Below, piece by piece: positions 1-13,702 of a DNA stretch of 64,000 bases. This DNA is from Limnoperna fortunei (Eukaryota; Mollusca; Bivalvia; Mytilida; Modiolidae), in assembly GCA_944474755.1 (NCBI GenBank), contig OX104113.1:18229563-18293562 (forward strand), written 5' to 3'. The notes under the pieces are model-generated. The model saw nothing but the letters and a program-made list of their open reading frames with translations. It did no database searches and was not told the DNA's origin. How positions within the stretch are numbered: position 1 is the stretch's first letter; every line of letters begins with the position of its first letter. A program made the translations under genes and the position numbers.

Positions 1-656
1 AAAGGAATTAAATAATTGCTACTGAAACAAACACACAAATTTGAGACCATAAAACATTCTGTCAAATCATCTACAGACATTAGTGATAGGCTTTATTGTC
101 TCACAGGTTTCACAAATCAGCTTTTCAAAAATTAACACATCCCTTTTCCATAAGTGTAAATCTAAAATTATAACACATCTAGAAAATTCATGGTCTCAAA
201 AGTACATCCTCTATCATGTTATAGTGGACCAAATGAAACCTTTCCTGACCAAAAGTTGGTGTTGGTAAGGGTATTTACATTTTTCGACGATGAACTGTCC
301 CATTGACCCTCAATCTTTTTCTAACATGTTAATAAAATACAGAAAGAAAAATAAGTCCTAATTTTATTTCATACCAAATCTATATACATTTACTACAAAA
401 ATCAAGGAAAAAAAATTCTCAAATGGAGTTTTTCTATAATAAAGAAAGAAAAAAGTCATGAAATCTCTATTTAGAGGATTACAACTCTCACAGAAGACTA
501 TTTTGTCAATATTAATATTAAAGGAAAATTTATGCAAATAAATATACATATATGTATTATATTTGTACATTGTCAGATATTTAATATATTCCCTATTTTC
601 GGAATACAAGAGTTACTTCCCATTTGCAAGAGTTGTCTTTCATAACAGCAGGTATC
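1..656. other. Intronic or flanking sequence, no feature seen
   Basis: AT-rich sequence left of the last TMEM63-like exon in the window. I found no exon with TMEM63 motifs on the minus strand and no recognisable repeat. It is probably intron of the TMEM63-like gene, whose C-terminal exons must lie further left. Confidence 0.4.
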
Positions 657-1067
657 TAGTCTCGATCACCCAGACGCATATATAATAGCGTCTGGGATCA
701 CCTTGTTGTAATTTCGCTACCAATAGGTGAAGACAAAACAATGATTCTATTTTTAGGGCCCTATTTTTAAACCAGGAAAACCATGCATACTTATAATATG
801 ACGTCACATTCAGATTCACTCTTGATTGTGCACAACAATAATATTTGTTAAATTAATTGATAAAGTTATATTTTATACAAATATTCAAATGTAAACTTTG
901 GCACAATTTGTTATACACTTCTTGATATGAACGGAAGTAATTTTTTAGATAAAAAAATATCATCCAATCAAAAATTACGCCCAGTTTTGGGCGTAATGGT
1001 AACGAGTTCAATATAGAGATGAATCCAGACGCACAAATGTAATTAAGCGTCTGGATGATCGAGACTA
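657..1067. mobile_element. Short TIR DNA transposon (MITE) with 8-bp target duplication
   Basis: The ends are inverted repeats: TAGTCTCGATC at 657 and GATCGAGACTA ending at 1067. The 8 bases CAGGTATC occur directly outside both ends (649-656 and 1068-1075), a clean target-site duplication. Next to each terminus lies a second, local hairpin made of CAGACGC and GCGTCTG. The 411-bp interior has no coding potential. An 8-bp duplication fits hAT or P-type transposases, but the TIR is not the usual hAT CAGNG, so the superfamily is open. Confidence 0.75.
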
Positions 1068-1159
1068 CAGGTATCTTGTATTGAACAAATAGGGAAAAAT
1101 CATGTTTTTATTTGTTTTTAAATAATGTCTGTGGACTGACTCTTCCAGTACAACTAAAC

Positions 1160-2580
1160 AAGTGTGGACACAGAAAAACGTCTCGCCTGCATTCCGCATC
1201 AGTAACGAAAATAAATTTCGTCATAAGCATTACGTAAATAGCATTAAATATCAGAAGCGGCCTGTATACAAAATATTGTTACCATACCCTGCATAGTTAC
1301 AGGGGAACAGCCGTAACCCAAAAACTTTAGCGTAGTCGCTGGACCGTGAAATTGAGGTCAAGGTCAGGTGGAACCTACCAGACAGTCATGTACTATTCAT
1401 CAGCAACCTATATACCAAATATTGTCATCCTACCATGCGTAGTTACAGAAGAACTATCGTAACCCAAAAACTTTAACGTAGTCGCTGGACCGTGAAATTG
1501 AGGTCAAGGTCAGGTGACACCTACCAGACAGTCATGTACTAGTCATCAGCAACCTATACACCAAATATTGTCTTCCTACCATGTGTAGTTACAGAGGAAC
1601 TGTCGTAACCCAAAAACTTTAATGTAGTCGCTGGACGGTGAAATTGAGGTCAAGGTTAGGTGACACCTACCAGACAGTCATGTACTAGTCATCAGCAACC
1701 TATACACCAAATATTGTCATCCTACCATGTGTAGTTACAGAGGAACTGTCGTAACCCAAAAACTTTAACGTAGTCGCTGGACCGTGAAATTGAGGTCAAG
1801 GTCAGGTGACACCTACCAGACAGTCATGTACTAGTCATCAGCAACCTATACACCAAATATTGTCATCCTATCATGCGTAGTTACAGAGGAACTGTCGTAA
1901 CCCAAAAACTTTAACGTAGTCGCTGGACCGTGAAATTTGAGGTCAAGGTCAGGCGACACCTACCAGACAGTCATGTACTAGTCATCAGCAACCTATACAC
2001 CAAATATTGTCATCCTACCATGCGTAGTTACAGAGGAACTGTCGTAACCCAAAAACTTTAACATAGTCACTGGACCGTGAAATTGAGGTCAAGGTCAGGT
2101 GACACCTACCAGACAGTCATGTACTAGTCATCAGCAACCTATACACCAAATATTGTCATCCTACCATGCGTAGTTACAGAGGAACTGTCGTAACCCAAAA
2201 ACTTTAACGTAGTCGCTGGACCGTGAAATTGAGGTCAAGGTCAGGTGACACCTACCAGACAGTCATGTACTAGTCATCAGCAACCTATACACCAAATATT
2301 GTCATCCTACCATGCGTAGTTACAGAGGAACTGTCGTAACCCAAAAACTTTAACGTAGTCGCTGGACCGTGAAATTGAGGTCAAGGTCAGGTGACAGGTG
2401 ACTGACTGGCAAGTACTCATCATAAGCTACCTCTGGACCAAATTTGATGGACCTAGGGCTTGGGCTTACAAAGATATGAAGCAAGATGTCAAGTGTTTAC
2501 ACCGCCGCCGCCGCCGCCGCCGCCGGATTCCCATACATATGTCTCACCTCCAGCGACTGTCGTCGCAGGCGAGACAAAAA
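1160..2580 (+). mobile_element. Family A tandem-core element, copy A1 (Helentron/pearl-like)
   Basis: The head starts AAGTGTGGACACAG and carries GTCTCGCCTGC at about 1180. About eight tandem units follow with a period of 146 bp: the GTCGCTGGAC landmark recurs at 1335, 1481, 1627, 1773, 1919, 2066, 2212 and 2358. Next come a unique trailer, a (CCG)n tract at about 2502-2525, and a terminal hairpin at 2541-2575 (outer arms GTCTCaCCT and AGGCGAGAC, inner GCGAC and GTCGC), then AAAAA. The 3' arm GCAGGCGAGAC is the exact complement of the 5' head motif. No target duplication is seen. The plan matches bivalve pearl elements and HINEs; Helentron ancestry is inference. Confidence 0.8.
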
Positions 2581-3074
2581 ACTGCAGAATTACTTTGCAT
2601 ATCATAATAAATTTTACTGGATACTTTGCTATATGTGATTAAAAAAGTATTGTAGAAAAAGTACTTTTTACCCATAGTAGGTACTATAAAGTACCTGCTC
2701 TAAAGAACAGATAACTCTGCAAATGGGAGATAAATCTTGTTTACTGCAAGTAGGGAATACCTGATACTTTCATTCGATATATGAATATAGCTTTTATTCT
2801 TCAATGATAAAATATGAATTATACAATTTCTGACATTGATATAGGTCTCTATGGGGTTTTATCAACCAGTGAAAATATAATATTCACCAACAGCAAGCAA
2901 GGCATATATACATTTTTGAGAGTAACCCATACCAATAGCAACCACATATCAAAGCCAGTAACTTTCCGATGTTCAACTGTACCTTTATTTTAGCACAAAA
3001 AGTGATTATTACAAGATAAAAAAGATTTAATCACCTAATCATCCATTAAACAGATTCAAATAAGAATTACTTAC

Positions 3075-3231
3075 AATTTTTTCAGTAGCCTTCTCCACAT
3101 TTATGTTGATTTCATTTAGATTATTAATAACAATTAGTGGTGTGGTGAAGAAAAATAGCAGGACAATAACAAACAGGTTGACAATGATGGCTTGTATCCA
3201 CCATATCACATTGTTTTTGGACAAATTTTCC
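3075..3231 (-). CDS. TMEM63: TMEM63-like exon 13 (TM3)
   Basis: It encodes ENLSKNNVIWWIQAIIVNLF, then VIVLLFFFTTPLIVINNLNE and a polar tail ending in TEKI. The WW...FFxTTPxII helix is the first helix of the pore domain in TMEM63/OSCA. Donor GTAAGT, phase 0. The next exon is not in this window. Confidence 0.92.
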
Positions 3232-6200
3232 CTGAAATAAAATGGCATTTGTAAAGTCTTATAGTCTTTTATCACTATTATATAACCTATTTTGCTTTTT
3301 TTCATATATTGGGGTTTTGTGCCTCCTTCTTTATAACATAGTTTAGAATAAAAATTGAAGCAATGACATTACTAACACAGTTAAAATGATTTGAGAAACA
3401 ACCCACTAAGTCTAGCTCTTTAGAAAATATCATCTCATTTTGCATCTAGATACATGTGTAGTTTAGATCATTGTTTGTTGTAATAAGATGCTTTATACTT
3501 ACATGTTTACAAAAGGTAACAGGCTTTTTCTTTAAAAGATCCCCAAATCTTACTTGCATCTCAAATAAATCATACATCACTTTCCATCCATCTTGCAATT
3601 ACCAATGTCATTAAAAAGTCTTTTACTACAGGTAATTAAAGAGGCTCCAAAGAGAATGTAACAAACCAAAAAAAATACAGAAGACACAAATTTTCCTACA
3701 AATTTTGATTTGAAATGAGTGGCATGATTTCTGAGATATGTTTGATGGTGGTGGGAATTTTGGATATAGGATAAACATCAAAAACTGAAAATTAGTGGAC
3801 AACCAATAAAGGTACATTCTACAATATTATAATTCAATCTGACAATTTTGTAAAAAATATCACAAATCAGTCTGCCAAGTCATTTGTTACAAGAAAAGTT
3901 TTGAAATTTTAGCCAACCAGAATGCAATAATGGTCCTGGTAGCCATGTTGATTATTTAATCAGTACCAAAAACTCGCACTTTGTTGAGAACCACCCAATT
4001 AACATTGCTGCCCAGTCTGGTTTCATCTAGGTTTTCAAGAATGAAATGTGATAAACTACTGCTGACTATCAATGTGACGATGAATGCCAACCAATGAAAA
4101 TAACTCACATGACACTTAGTGTCAGGTGATCTTAAAACTTTACAAGACTACATACCAGTAAATATTTTCTGGAGATGGTGCATATGTAACCCTCCAATCA
4201 GTAACATTAATTTCTGTAAACAAACTGGACTGCAGTGGATTGTGTGTACCTTTGCATGCAGCCTTAAAATCTGTCTGGACTCTACAAAGATAAATAGATA
4301 AGCTTCTCGACTTGTTCAAATTCTGCTTAAAATATTATATCAGCACAAAAATTACAGAGAAATATAAACACTTTAAATAAAAGTCAGTCAGTATTTTGTA
4401 AAATTTTAATATGTAGGTAAGTGGACAAAATTAAATCAGCAAGTTCAAAGATTGAAATAGACCTATAATATTTAGTATTTAATTTAAACTAAACATATTA
4501 TTTCCCATCACATTTTGTTAGTTTTATTTTTTTATGCCACTACAATAAAGTCAGGGGCATATTAATTTAACCTTTTTTTTGTAAATGTATTTCAATTGAA
4601 TTAGACCTTTCGATTGTTAATTTTCATATCAGCAGCTGTTTTGCACAAGTTTTCTGCTATTTTACTGTTTACAGCAGAAAAAAATAAAGACATTTATAAA
4701 AATGTACTTTTCTGCCATGTAATCTGTTTCAAAGGTAACAAAGGCTATTCCAGCTGGGTCCCTGTATGCTGTTACTTTCTCACTTTCTATCTCAGCCTTC
4801 AATACATCTTCTTCATACTTGTAGTAATCAATAGCATCTACCTGTAAAGGTGATTAACTAAAGTGACCACTTTTTGCTAATACAGTGGATTCCGCTTATT
4901 TGCATAACACATTTGTCAGAGAAAATTACCCAATAAAGCGGACGACCCTTTAAAGCGAAAGACGAGAAATTTAGCTGAATGATCATTGAAGTGGAAATTA
5001 ACAATGTTTACCGATTGTGGATTGAAATGACCAAGTACCAAGTCCTATTAAAATACCATTTAATAAGTCTTTTCATATTTATATTATGTGTATGTTGAGT
5101 AATGAAACCTTGCACAGTTAAACAAAGCCTTCTTCTCTTGCCGAAGACACGTTGTTGTCACTTGTTATTTTATATTATTTTTAAATAAAAATAAAAATTT
5201 CCATGTTTTTTTTTATTTGTTTGTGTTTCTTTGCGTAATGAAGACTTAATTGTAAAACCACGTGTTGATAGAAAATGGACTCAACCTCATTTACATATTA
5301 CATATTTCTTATCATGTTCAGTTTCGTACCTTTTTTGTGTCATGTCCATTGTTAAATATTTCCAGATGTATTATCCTTTCAAACATTGTTAGATGTTTAA
5401 GCCCGAAGTTCTTTTTGTTTTTATTCAAAATTATCGATGTAAAAGTGAACGAACTTATTTAGCTCTTCAAATTGAAGGAATGAAATTCAATTGAGAGGCT
5501 ACTTAGGGACAACTGTTTACGATCTCATTACTCTAACTACCCAGCTGTTCGATTGTCCTAATTATCTACACCCTGGGGGCAATTAAAGTGAATCAACACA
5601 TTTAATTATGAAGCCAACAACAATCACAGGTGGGAACACTTGTCAATCAATTTGAATCAACAGGTAAGGCTCAATACACGTGATTACGTAGGTAAACAAT
5701 ATGGCGGCGTAAAACAAAAACAAACACACACATTTTTTTTTCCTGAATTTTGGCAAGTCAATAAAGCGAAATCGTTGTAAAAAGCAATGCAAATAAGTGA
5801 AAAATTTAACATTGTTTGAATGGGAAATGGTTTGGTGCAGAAAAATTCAACCCAATAAAGCAAATAACCCAATAAAGCGTAAGTCGATTAAGTGGAATCC
5901 ACTGTATATTCTTATAACAGTTTATAACATTTTCCTACATTCTTAATGCCTTTCAAGTTATTGTTCTGATCAATTAAATATGCCTACACTTTTTTTAAAC
6001 AATTGTTAACAAATTTTGTTTTCCATTTGCTTTGAAAATTCTAAATCTCTGGTCATACTCATTTCTGCAGATAAATCAAGAAATTTGCATGAAATGTAAG
6101 GTTTTGGGTGTAAGAAATGTAGGAGTTGATAACACAAAATAAGAACTGACTTCTGCAAATGTTGTGAAAGTCTAGAAAATTTGGGGAAAAAAATCCTGAA

Positions 6201-9200
6201 CACTTTCATAATTACAGGTGCTCATCTTCAATACATGTGTAATATTTCTGTGATGTTTCAGAGGTCTGGGTTGACTACTGTAGGAGGAGTTGATTGCACA
6301 AAATAGGTTCTGTCTTCTGCAAATGTTCTGAAAAATGACTAAGTTCCCAAGTTTGTAAAATTAGGAAAAAAATCCCTGAACACTTCCATAATGGCAGGTG
6401 CACCACTTCAATACATGTGTAATACTTCTGTGAAGTTTCCAAGATCTGGGTTGAAAACTGTTGGAGGAGCTGATTACACAAAATTGATACCCTATTTTCC
6501 AGGCCCACCTGCCCTCCTGCCCAACCCACTTCACCATACTATAACACTTGTTTGCACTTCACGCAACCAAACCAATATAAATTGTTCACATAAACAATAA
6601 TAAATTATTTACTTTAAAAGTCATACATCAAACTAAAATTGCATATTGGTCTCAAACAATCATATTCCTTATGACTTAACAGAGAACTGTAGATGATTTT
6701 GACAACATGGGTCAGCTATATACTACATTGGGGATTTATTGCTGGTAAGCCTACCATTTTATCTCCATTGCTTTAAATTTAAAGCAGAACATAGCATCAC
6801 ATTCTAGAAGATGGAAATTTAAAAACAGTTTGCATAAGATACCTCAAATTACAGGTGAAGATAATTGCTAATCAGCTGTTTTCAAATAAATAAACTTGCC
6901 ACTATTGTGAATATGAAAGAAAAGACTATTGGGGTTGATAATTTAAAAGTTTTCCCCACACTGTGCTCACTTCAACTAAAGACAGGGAGAAAAAAAAATG
7001 AAATTCACCCATGCTGTAGCGCAAGGTTTAGTTTTTTTATCAGTTTTTACCTTATGACATCCACAACAATCACATAAACACCGTCCACAGCAGTAAGGTC
7101 TAAGTGTAGGCCTACTTCCTGTTCCCTCATACTCTAGTTCTGAAAGAAACCTTGCCTCTGACATTACTCTTCTGTAAAAGAAATAACAAACATAGTTCAA
7201 TATTCTTATTCTGGTAGTTATAGTGAAAAAACATATTACATGAAAGTGAAATAAATATTGCCCGAGTGAAATATAATGATGTACAACCCAGTTAATCCTG
7301 AAGTTGTATTGCCAAACTTTAGGCAAGTCACTGGTATACATTCATCACTTTAACCATTGACTTTAATTATAATAATTTTCTGAATTAAATAGACAAATAT
7401 ATAAAGAAACTCACTTTGTTGAGTAATTTGCCATACCTTTTATTGTCCAGATTTACAAGTTTGGAAATGTTGTAAGCAAACTGAACATCCATAACAACAA
7501 CTTCTGGGTAAGCTTCTCTGCAAAAATGGAAAAAGTTTACTAAAACTGAAAGTAATTAAAGAACAACAATTCTATATACATGTACATCATATTGTATGTA
7601 TTGAAATATATCTTCTTTTTATTACCACTTCACAAAACCAGCATATAGGGCTATGTTTGAATCTTAATAAAATAATTATAGCAATCTATAATCCCATTTT
7701 TCTATAACCTTTATACATAACAGATGTTAAGGTCATTGATTTATTATACCCACTTGTACTTGAATTTTTGCAAATGTATTTCCATACATGTGTATTAATG
7801 AATTTAATTTGATTGTCCACAAAGAACAGACAATTTCCCTAATATCAATAAATTTATTTGGTATTTAAAATGTTTTTTAAAAGATCATTTTGTTGTTTGT
7901 TTTTGTTATTGTTTTGTATGGTGTTTAATGCCGCTTTCAGCCATTTTTTAGCTATATCATGAGGTGCAGTTTTCATTGGGGAAGGAAGCAGATGTACCTA
8001 GAGAATTCCCCTGACTTTTGGTAGGAAAACTGGCAATTCTTGTCAATAAGATTAGAGTCAAATGCACCCGGAATGAACCAGCAACCTCAGTGTTGACAGA
8101 CCACATGATCAATAGTAGACAAAGTACCTTAACCACTCGGCCACCAAGGCGACCAAGATCACTTTGATATTACCAGTTTGTGTCTGTTGCACTGCACATG
8201 TCTACATGGAGGGATTACAATTTGTTTCATTGGTTTTACACAGTAACTTACTGGAAATGTTGCTGGATTATATTCTTGTAGCATTTCTCTCGTGGGATGT
8301 GGTATAACATCAAGGTTCTGGATACCTAAAAAAAATATGGTAAATTAACATCAACACAAGAGAAAAACATAAAACATTAATTTTTTATTAGTTGCCATAG
8401 GCAATGAGAACTTCACAATAGATGCACTTGTAATTTCTATTTCTATTTTTTTTTTCAGGTGAGTATAAAAGTTTATTTACTCTAATTCATTCTTTGTTGG
8501 AAATTTTGTTGATAAATTGGTTTCTTACCTGTTCATCTTTCTTGAAGTCAAGATTGAGAGAAAAATGCCTCATCAGTAACACCAAAATAATTAGATATAC
8601 TACACTAAGGACTGCATGAACCCATAGATAATTAGACCTGTGAAACAAAACATAACTGTCTAATAAATGGTATATGTCATTTATGTTTACACTATTGAGA
8701 ATACACTTTTACATATAAACAACTTCCTAAATTAAACTTTAAATAGAAAATGTCTCACTAGCGAGATTATCTTGTTCCTACTTTAATCGGTATTAGATAA
8801 GGCTGCAAAAAATGGTTTGAGAAGGAATTCAATGTCTTGGGAAAAGTTTTACACAATGAGTTTTTATACTTTCAAAATGAAGACCAACAAAATGTAAGTA
8901 ACATTTTGATAAAATCAGCTGAAGAATTTGACCTGTCAGAGAGAAGTAACATTTTAATAAAACCTATGGTAGAATTTGACTTCTCAGAGACAATAATTAA
9001 TGATCAGAGTCTAGTTTGTGATCGCTCTCAAACTAACATTAAACTGCCAAATGATGACTCGCAAACAAATTTAAAGTTGAAAATTCCACCACTCTCTTCA
9101 ACACCTGTAATACCCATCAAAGTTACCAATAAAAGTGACAAAAAAGAAGATAAGAGAATTGTCTCCCTACTGAAGGAAGTAAGTGAACTAAAAGAACAGG

Positions 9201-12200
9201 TCACATCACTGAAGGACACTATAAAATTACTTAGTCAAAAACATCAGAATGTAACAATATCTATGAGTACACAAACTCCGACAAAATCTGTCTCCAAAGC
9301 TTCAAGTACCCAGGCTAGATCAAATGTGATAAGTAGACACACTTCTATGAACACCATTAGTTACAGATCTATTGCAACACAAGTGTATAAAATTGAGGAA
9401 GATTCTGTAAACACAACCAGTGAATTAGCTTGTGGTGAACAGAGTACAGAATGTCAAAAAGTATGTACCGGAAATGATAAATTGACAATTCCATCCATAA
9501 ATAATAAACCCCAAATCAAAACTAAACCAGATGTTAAACAAAATAATAAAACTTTGATTATGGGCAGTTCTTTACTGAAAGGCATAAGGCCAAGAGGTCT
9601 AAAGAACACAGACGTCAGGACAAATCCAGGAGCAAATATAGATAGACTCATGTTTGTGACCAAAGAAATGGACATGACACCATATTTAACTGTGGTATTA
9701 CATGTTGGAGGAAATGATCTAGAGAACGGTGACAGTCTGGATGTAATTTCTGAAAATTATGAAAGTCTACTACTTCTACTAAGAGACAGATGTAACAAAA
9801 ACTGTGTCATTATGGTATCAGGCATCCCACCAAGAAAAAGACTGAATGTGGGACCATTAAATGACATGCTAAGAGACATGTGTGAATATCTGAATATTCA
9901 GTTTATTGACCATTCTTGTGTATTTACTGATAGTAATGGCAATGTTAACTATAAGCTTTTCAGTTATGATAAACTTCATCTTTCACCAACAGGCACTGCT
10001 GAACTTTTAAAATCAATAAACAGATATGTTAACATCCTAGGTGAATCCAATTCCATGTACTGTTACTGTTGTGGAGAACCAAATCATAACTCAACTAGCT
10101 GTAAACATGGACAAAAAATCCTTTGTCATTTATGCAACTCTTATGGTCATAAACAAAAATTTTGCCATCTTTATTTTTAGGATAAGGGCAAAGAAGATTT
10201 AGCCATACTGAACCTTGCTTCAAATAATATCTTTGATCACCTGAACTCAATTTGTTCAAAATGTTGTAATATTCAGTGTCATTGTTTAATTGAAAATGAA
10301 TCAAGAGATTTTTCTAATTCCAGGCAAAAAGATAATTACTTAAATTTCTTTGAAAGTTCTGGATCTAAAAAATCTGTTAATAAGATCAATGGCAAAATAA
10401 TTAGGTATGATAAATATGACACTAAAACACAAGGATGTGGTCTCGACAGTTATCAGTTGGATGTCAGTCATAATAATGTGTTATATTGTGATGTTGTGCA
10501 TGCACTCCCTGAGGCTCATTTATCAGTTGATAAGATTGTATTTGCCTTCTCAATTTTCACAATGTTTTTCATATCTTTTTTACAAAATCTAATTGTATAT
10601 AATAATGATTATATTGATGATATTCACAGAAAACTCATATCTGACCCCTATGGTTTTGACAAAACAGCTGGTGGGATTACCATATGCTCTCACAATATCA
10701 ATAGAATAGAAAACAAAATTGATGAAATAAGGCATAGTATTCTAATCTCTGAAACTCAGCCAGACATCTTAGGGTTCTGTGAGACATTTTTATCAGACAA
10801 CATAAACAACAATTTAATCAATATTTCTGGTTATGTCATTGAAAGAAAAGATAGAATTTCCCATGGTGGGGGTCTTATTGTTTATATTAATGAAGAAATC
10901 AATTATTCAAGGTCAAATATTCTTGAAGTTGGAAATATTGAAACAATATGGCTTGAAGTTAAACCATCATACAAGAAACCATTTTTGCTATGTTCTGTTT
11001 ATAGACCACCACAATCTTTGTCAAGTTGGATTGATAATTTTGAATTAGAATTAAGGTTGGCATTAAAAATGAATGAAGATGTAATTATCATGGGGGATCT
11101 TAACTTAAATTTTATGTTGCCTCAGAAACTCCCACAAAAGTGGGTTGATCTTATGAATATTTATCACTTTCATCAAGTAATTCAGGAGCCAACCAGAACT
11201 ACTAAAGAAACAAATACTTTAATTGACCATATTTATGTCAATAATCTTGAAATGGTCCATGAATCTCATGTTAGTAAAATAGCAATAAGTGACCACTACC
11301 CTGTGTGTTTAACAAGGAAGGGAAAAAAGAGAAACAGTAAGGAAACACACAATACTATTGAATATAGAAACTTTAAAAACTTTAATGAGGCTCAGTTTAT
11401 ATCTGATATTGAATATGCTCCATTTAATACTGTTGAATTTGAAAGTGACCCTTCAATATTTCTTGAAATATTTTACCAAATATTAAACAATATACTGGAT
11501 AAACATGTCCCTTTAATCAAAAAAAGGGTTAAAAAAGACAAACAGCCAGAATGGTACAATAAAGAAATTAATTATGCTAGAATTAAGAGAGATAAATATA
11601 AAGCTAAAGAAATGTGGGATGAATATAAATATTGGAGAAATAAAACAAAATCTATCACAGTAAACTCCAAAAAACAATATTATAATGATATGGTCAAAGA
11701 CAATAGACATTCAAGAAACCTCTGGAACTGCATTAATAGTCTAAACCCTAAAACAAATATTATTCCAAATAAACTAAAAGTGAACGACAATATAATTACT
11801 AATAAAAAAGAATTAGCGGAGACGTTTAATGACTTCTTTACCTCTTGTGTTGACCAAATTAGGAATAATAATCTTTTCCCTCAAACTCCTTTAAAGCTTA
11901 ACAAACTGTCGAGCTTCATAAAAAAGCAGATGAATAATTCAAACAAAAAATTTTCTATTCCCCCAATTAAAGTAGATGAAGTATATTCTGCATTAAGTAA
12001 ATTAGATATTAACAAATCCTCGGGATGTGATAACATTGGGGCAAAAGTATTAAGACTGTGTGCTCCTTACATAGCATCTCCTATTACATATATTTTTAAT
12101 AGAATGATAGATACCAGCTGTTTTCCTAAAGAACTAAAAAATGCAAAAGTAACTCCAATATATAAAGCTGGAGATCGTTTGTTAACAAATAATTACAGAC

Positions 12201-13665
12201 CTATATCTGTTCTCCCAACTCTCTCAAAAATTATTGAGAGACATGTTGCTCATCATGTATATTTATTTTTGTCAGAATTTAAGCTATTACATCCTGCACA
12301 ATCAGGATTTAGGCCAAATCATTCCTGCCAAACTGCTCTTATTAACATTATTGACAAGTGGCTACAAGAAATGAACAATGGTAATATAAATCTTGCAGTA
12401 TTGGTGGATTTTAAAAAGGCTTTTGATGTTGTTGATCATATGATACTCTGTCAAAAACTTGAGGTATACAGATTTTGTGATAACACTGTTAATTTTTTCA
12501 AGTCCTATTTATCAGAAAGGACTCAACAAGTAAAATTATGTAATGTTTTCTCAGAAAAGAGGAACATTGAATTTGGGGTTCCTCAGGGATCTATACTTGG
12601 ACCCTTGCTGTTTGTTCTTTTTATAAATGATTTGCCCTTGTATATTAAAAATTGTACAACTGATCTATATGCAGATGACTCAACATTACATTTATCTGGG
12701 AAGAATGTTTATATGTTAGAAAAAGAAATGCAAAATGAACTTAACTCTGTTGAAGTGTGGTGCAGAGAAAATAATATGTACATAAATACCAGCAAATCAA
12801 AATGTATGTTAATTGGTACAAAACCAAAATTGTCTACAATAGAAATTCAACCAAGACTAGAAATTTTTTCAGAATTTCTTAATGTTTCGGCATGTGAAAA
12901 AATATTAGGCATTCAAATTGATGCAAATCTTATATGGAAGGAGCAAATTGATATGATATGTAAAAATATCTCATCAAGAATTTATTTATTATCACAAATA
13001 AAAAGTTTTCTGAATCTGGAAACTAAGAAAATATTCTACAATGGATACATATTACCCTTAATTGATTACTGTTGTATAATATGGGGAGGATGTAACAATG
13101 ACAGCCTTGACAGAATACTAAAACTGCAAAAACGGGCAGCCAGATTAATTTTAGATACAGACCCTTTAGCCCCTTCAGCACCACTTTTTAAGCAACTGGG
13201 CATAATGACAGTACAATTAAGAATCAAATATCATAAATATTTACTTCTACATAAAACATTGAAGGGAGATGCCCCTGAATACCTTATACAAAAGTTTAAT
13301 TATCTCTCATCTAATATTCATTATGGCTTAAGAAATGTGTTAGATGGAAATCTTATGGTACCAAAACAAACTACTGAACTTTACAAAAAGTCATTTGCAT
13401 ATTCTGGTGCTGTTTTATGGAATGAGTTACCACCATGTTATAGAAACACTAAAAACACACAAACTTTTAAACATTGTATTAAGAAATATCTGTCACAAGA
13501 CTGATGACAGCAGTTTTTGTTGTAATATTGTTACTTCATTACCACACTCATGTTTGTATGTTATTGTCAATTTATATATTTTTGTTCATTAATTTGTAAT
13601 TTTTTCATGAGGGCCTCAGGGAAGATTAGTTGTATTACTAACTGTGTAACCCTCTTTAAATAAAG

Positions 13666-13702
<37 letters not shown>

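Larger units (their letters stand above)
8801..13700 (+). mobile_element. Near-intact CR1-like LINE retrotransposon
   Basis: A non-LTR retrotransposon with an esterase and zinc-knuckle ORF1, an APE endonuclease plus reverse transcriptase ORF2, a short 3'UTR (13505-13667) and an (ATT)n tail (13668-13700) instead of poly(A). Esterase-type ORF1 and a simple microsatellite tail suggest the CR1/L2-like group. It sits antisense in a TMEM63-like intron. The exact 5' end is unresolved: the open frame begins after a TAA at 8798-8800 and no target duplication is evident. All catalytic motifs are intact, so the copy looks young. Confidence 0.9.

Noticed and set aside
1300..2390. Evenly spaced repeats considered as a CRISPR array
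   Set aside because: The 146-bp units are contiguous with no unique spacers, the DNA is clearly eukaryotic, and the array is part of a mobile element.
2398..2607. A similar open frame (MTDWQVLIISYLWTKFDGPR..., Arg-rich) occurs in the tails of A1, A2 and A4
   Set aside because: It lies in the repeat trailer and the Arg run is only the translated (CCG)n tract. It differs in length and end between copies and is disrupted in A3 and A5, so it is not a gene.
4119..4301. Plus-strand frame opposite TMEM63-like exon 12
   Set aside because: A shadow of the real minus-strand exon, which is supported by splice sites and family motifs.
8070..8150. tRNA gene on the minus strand
   Set aside because: A- and B-box-like motifs are present, but the cloverleaf is not complete, the head is too long, and it continues into a repeated SINE body.
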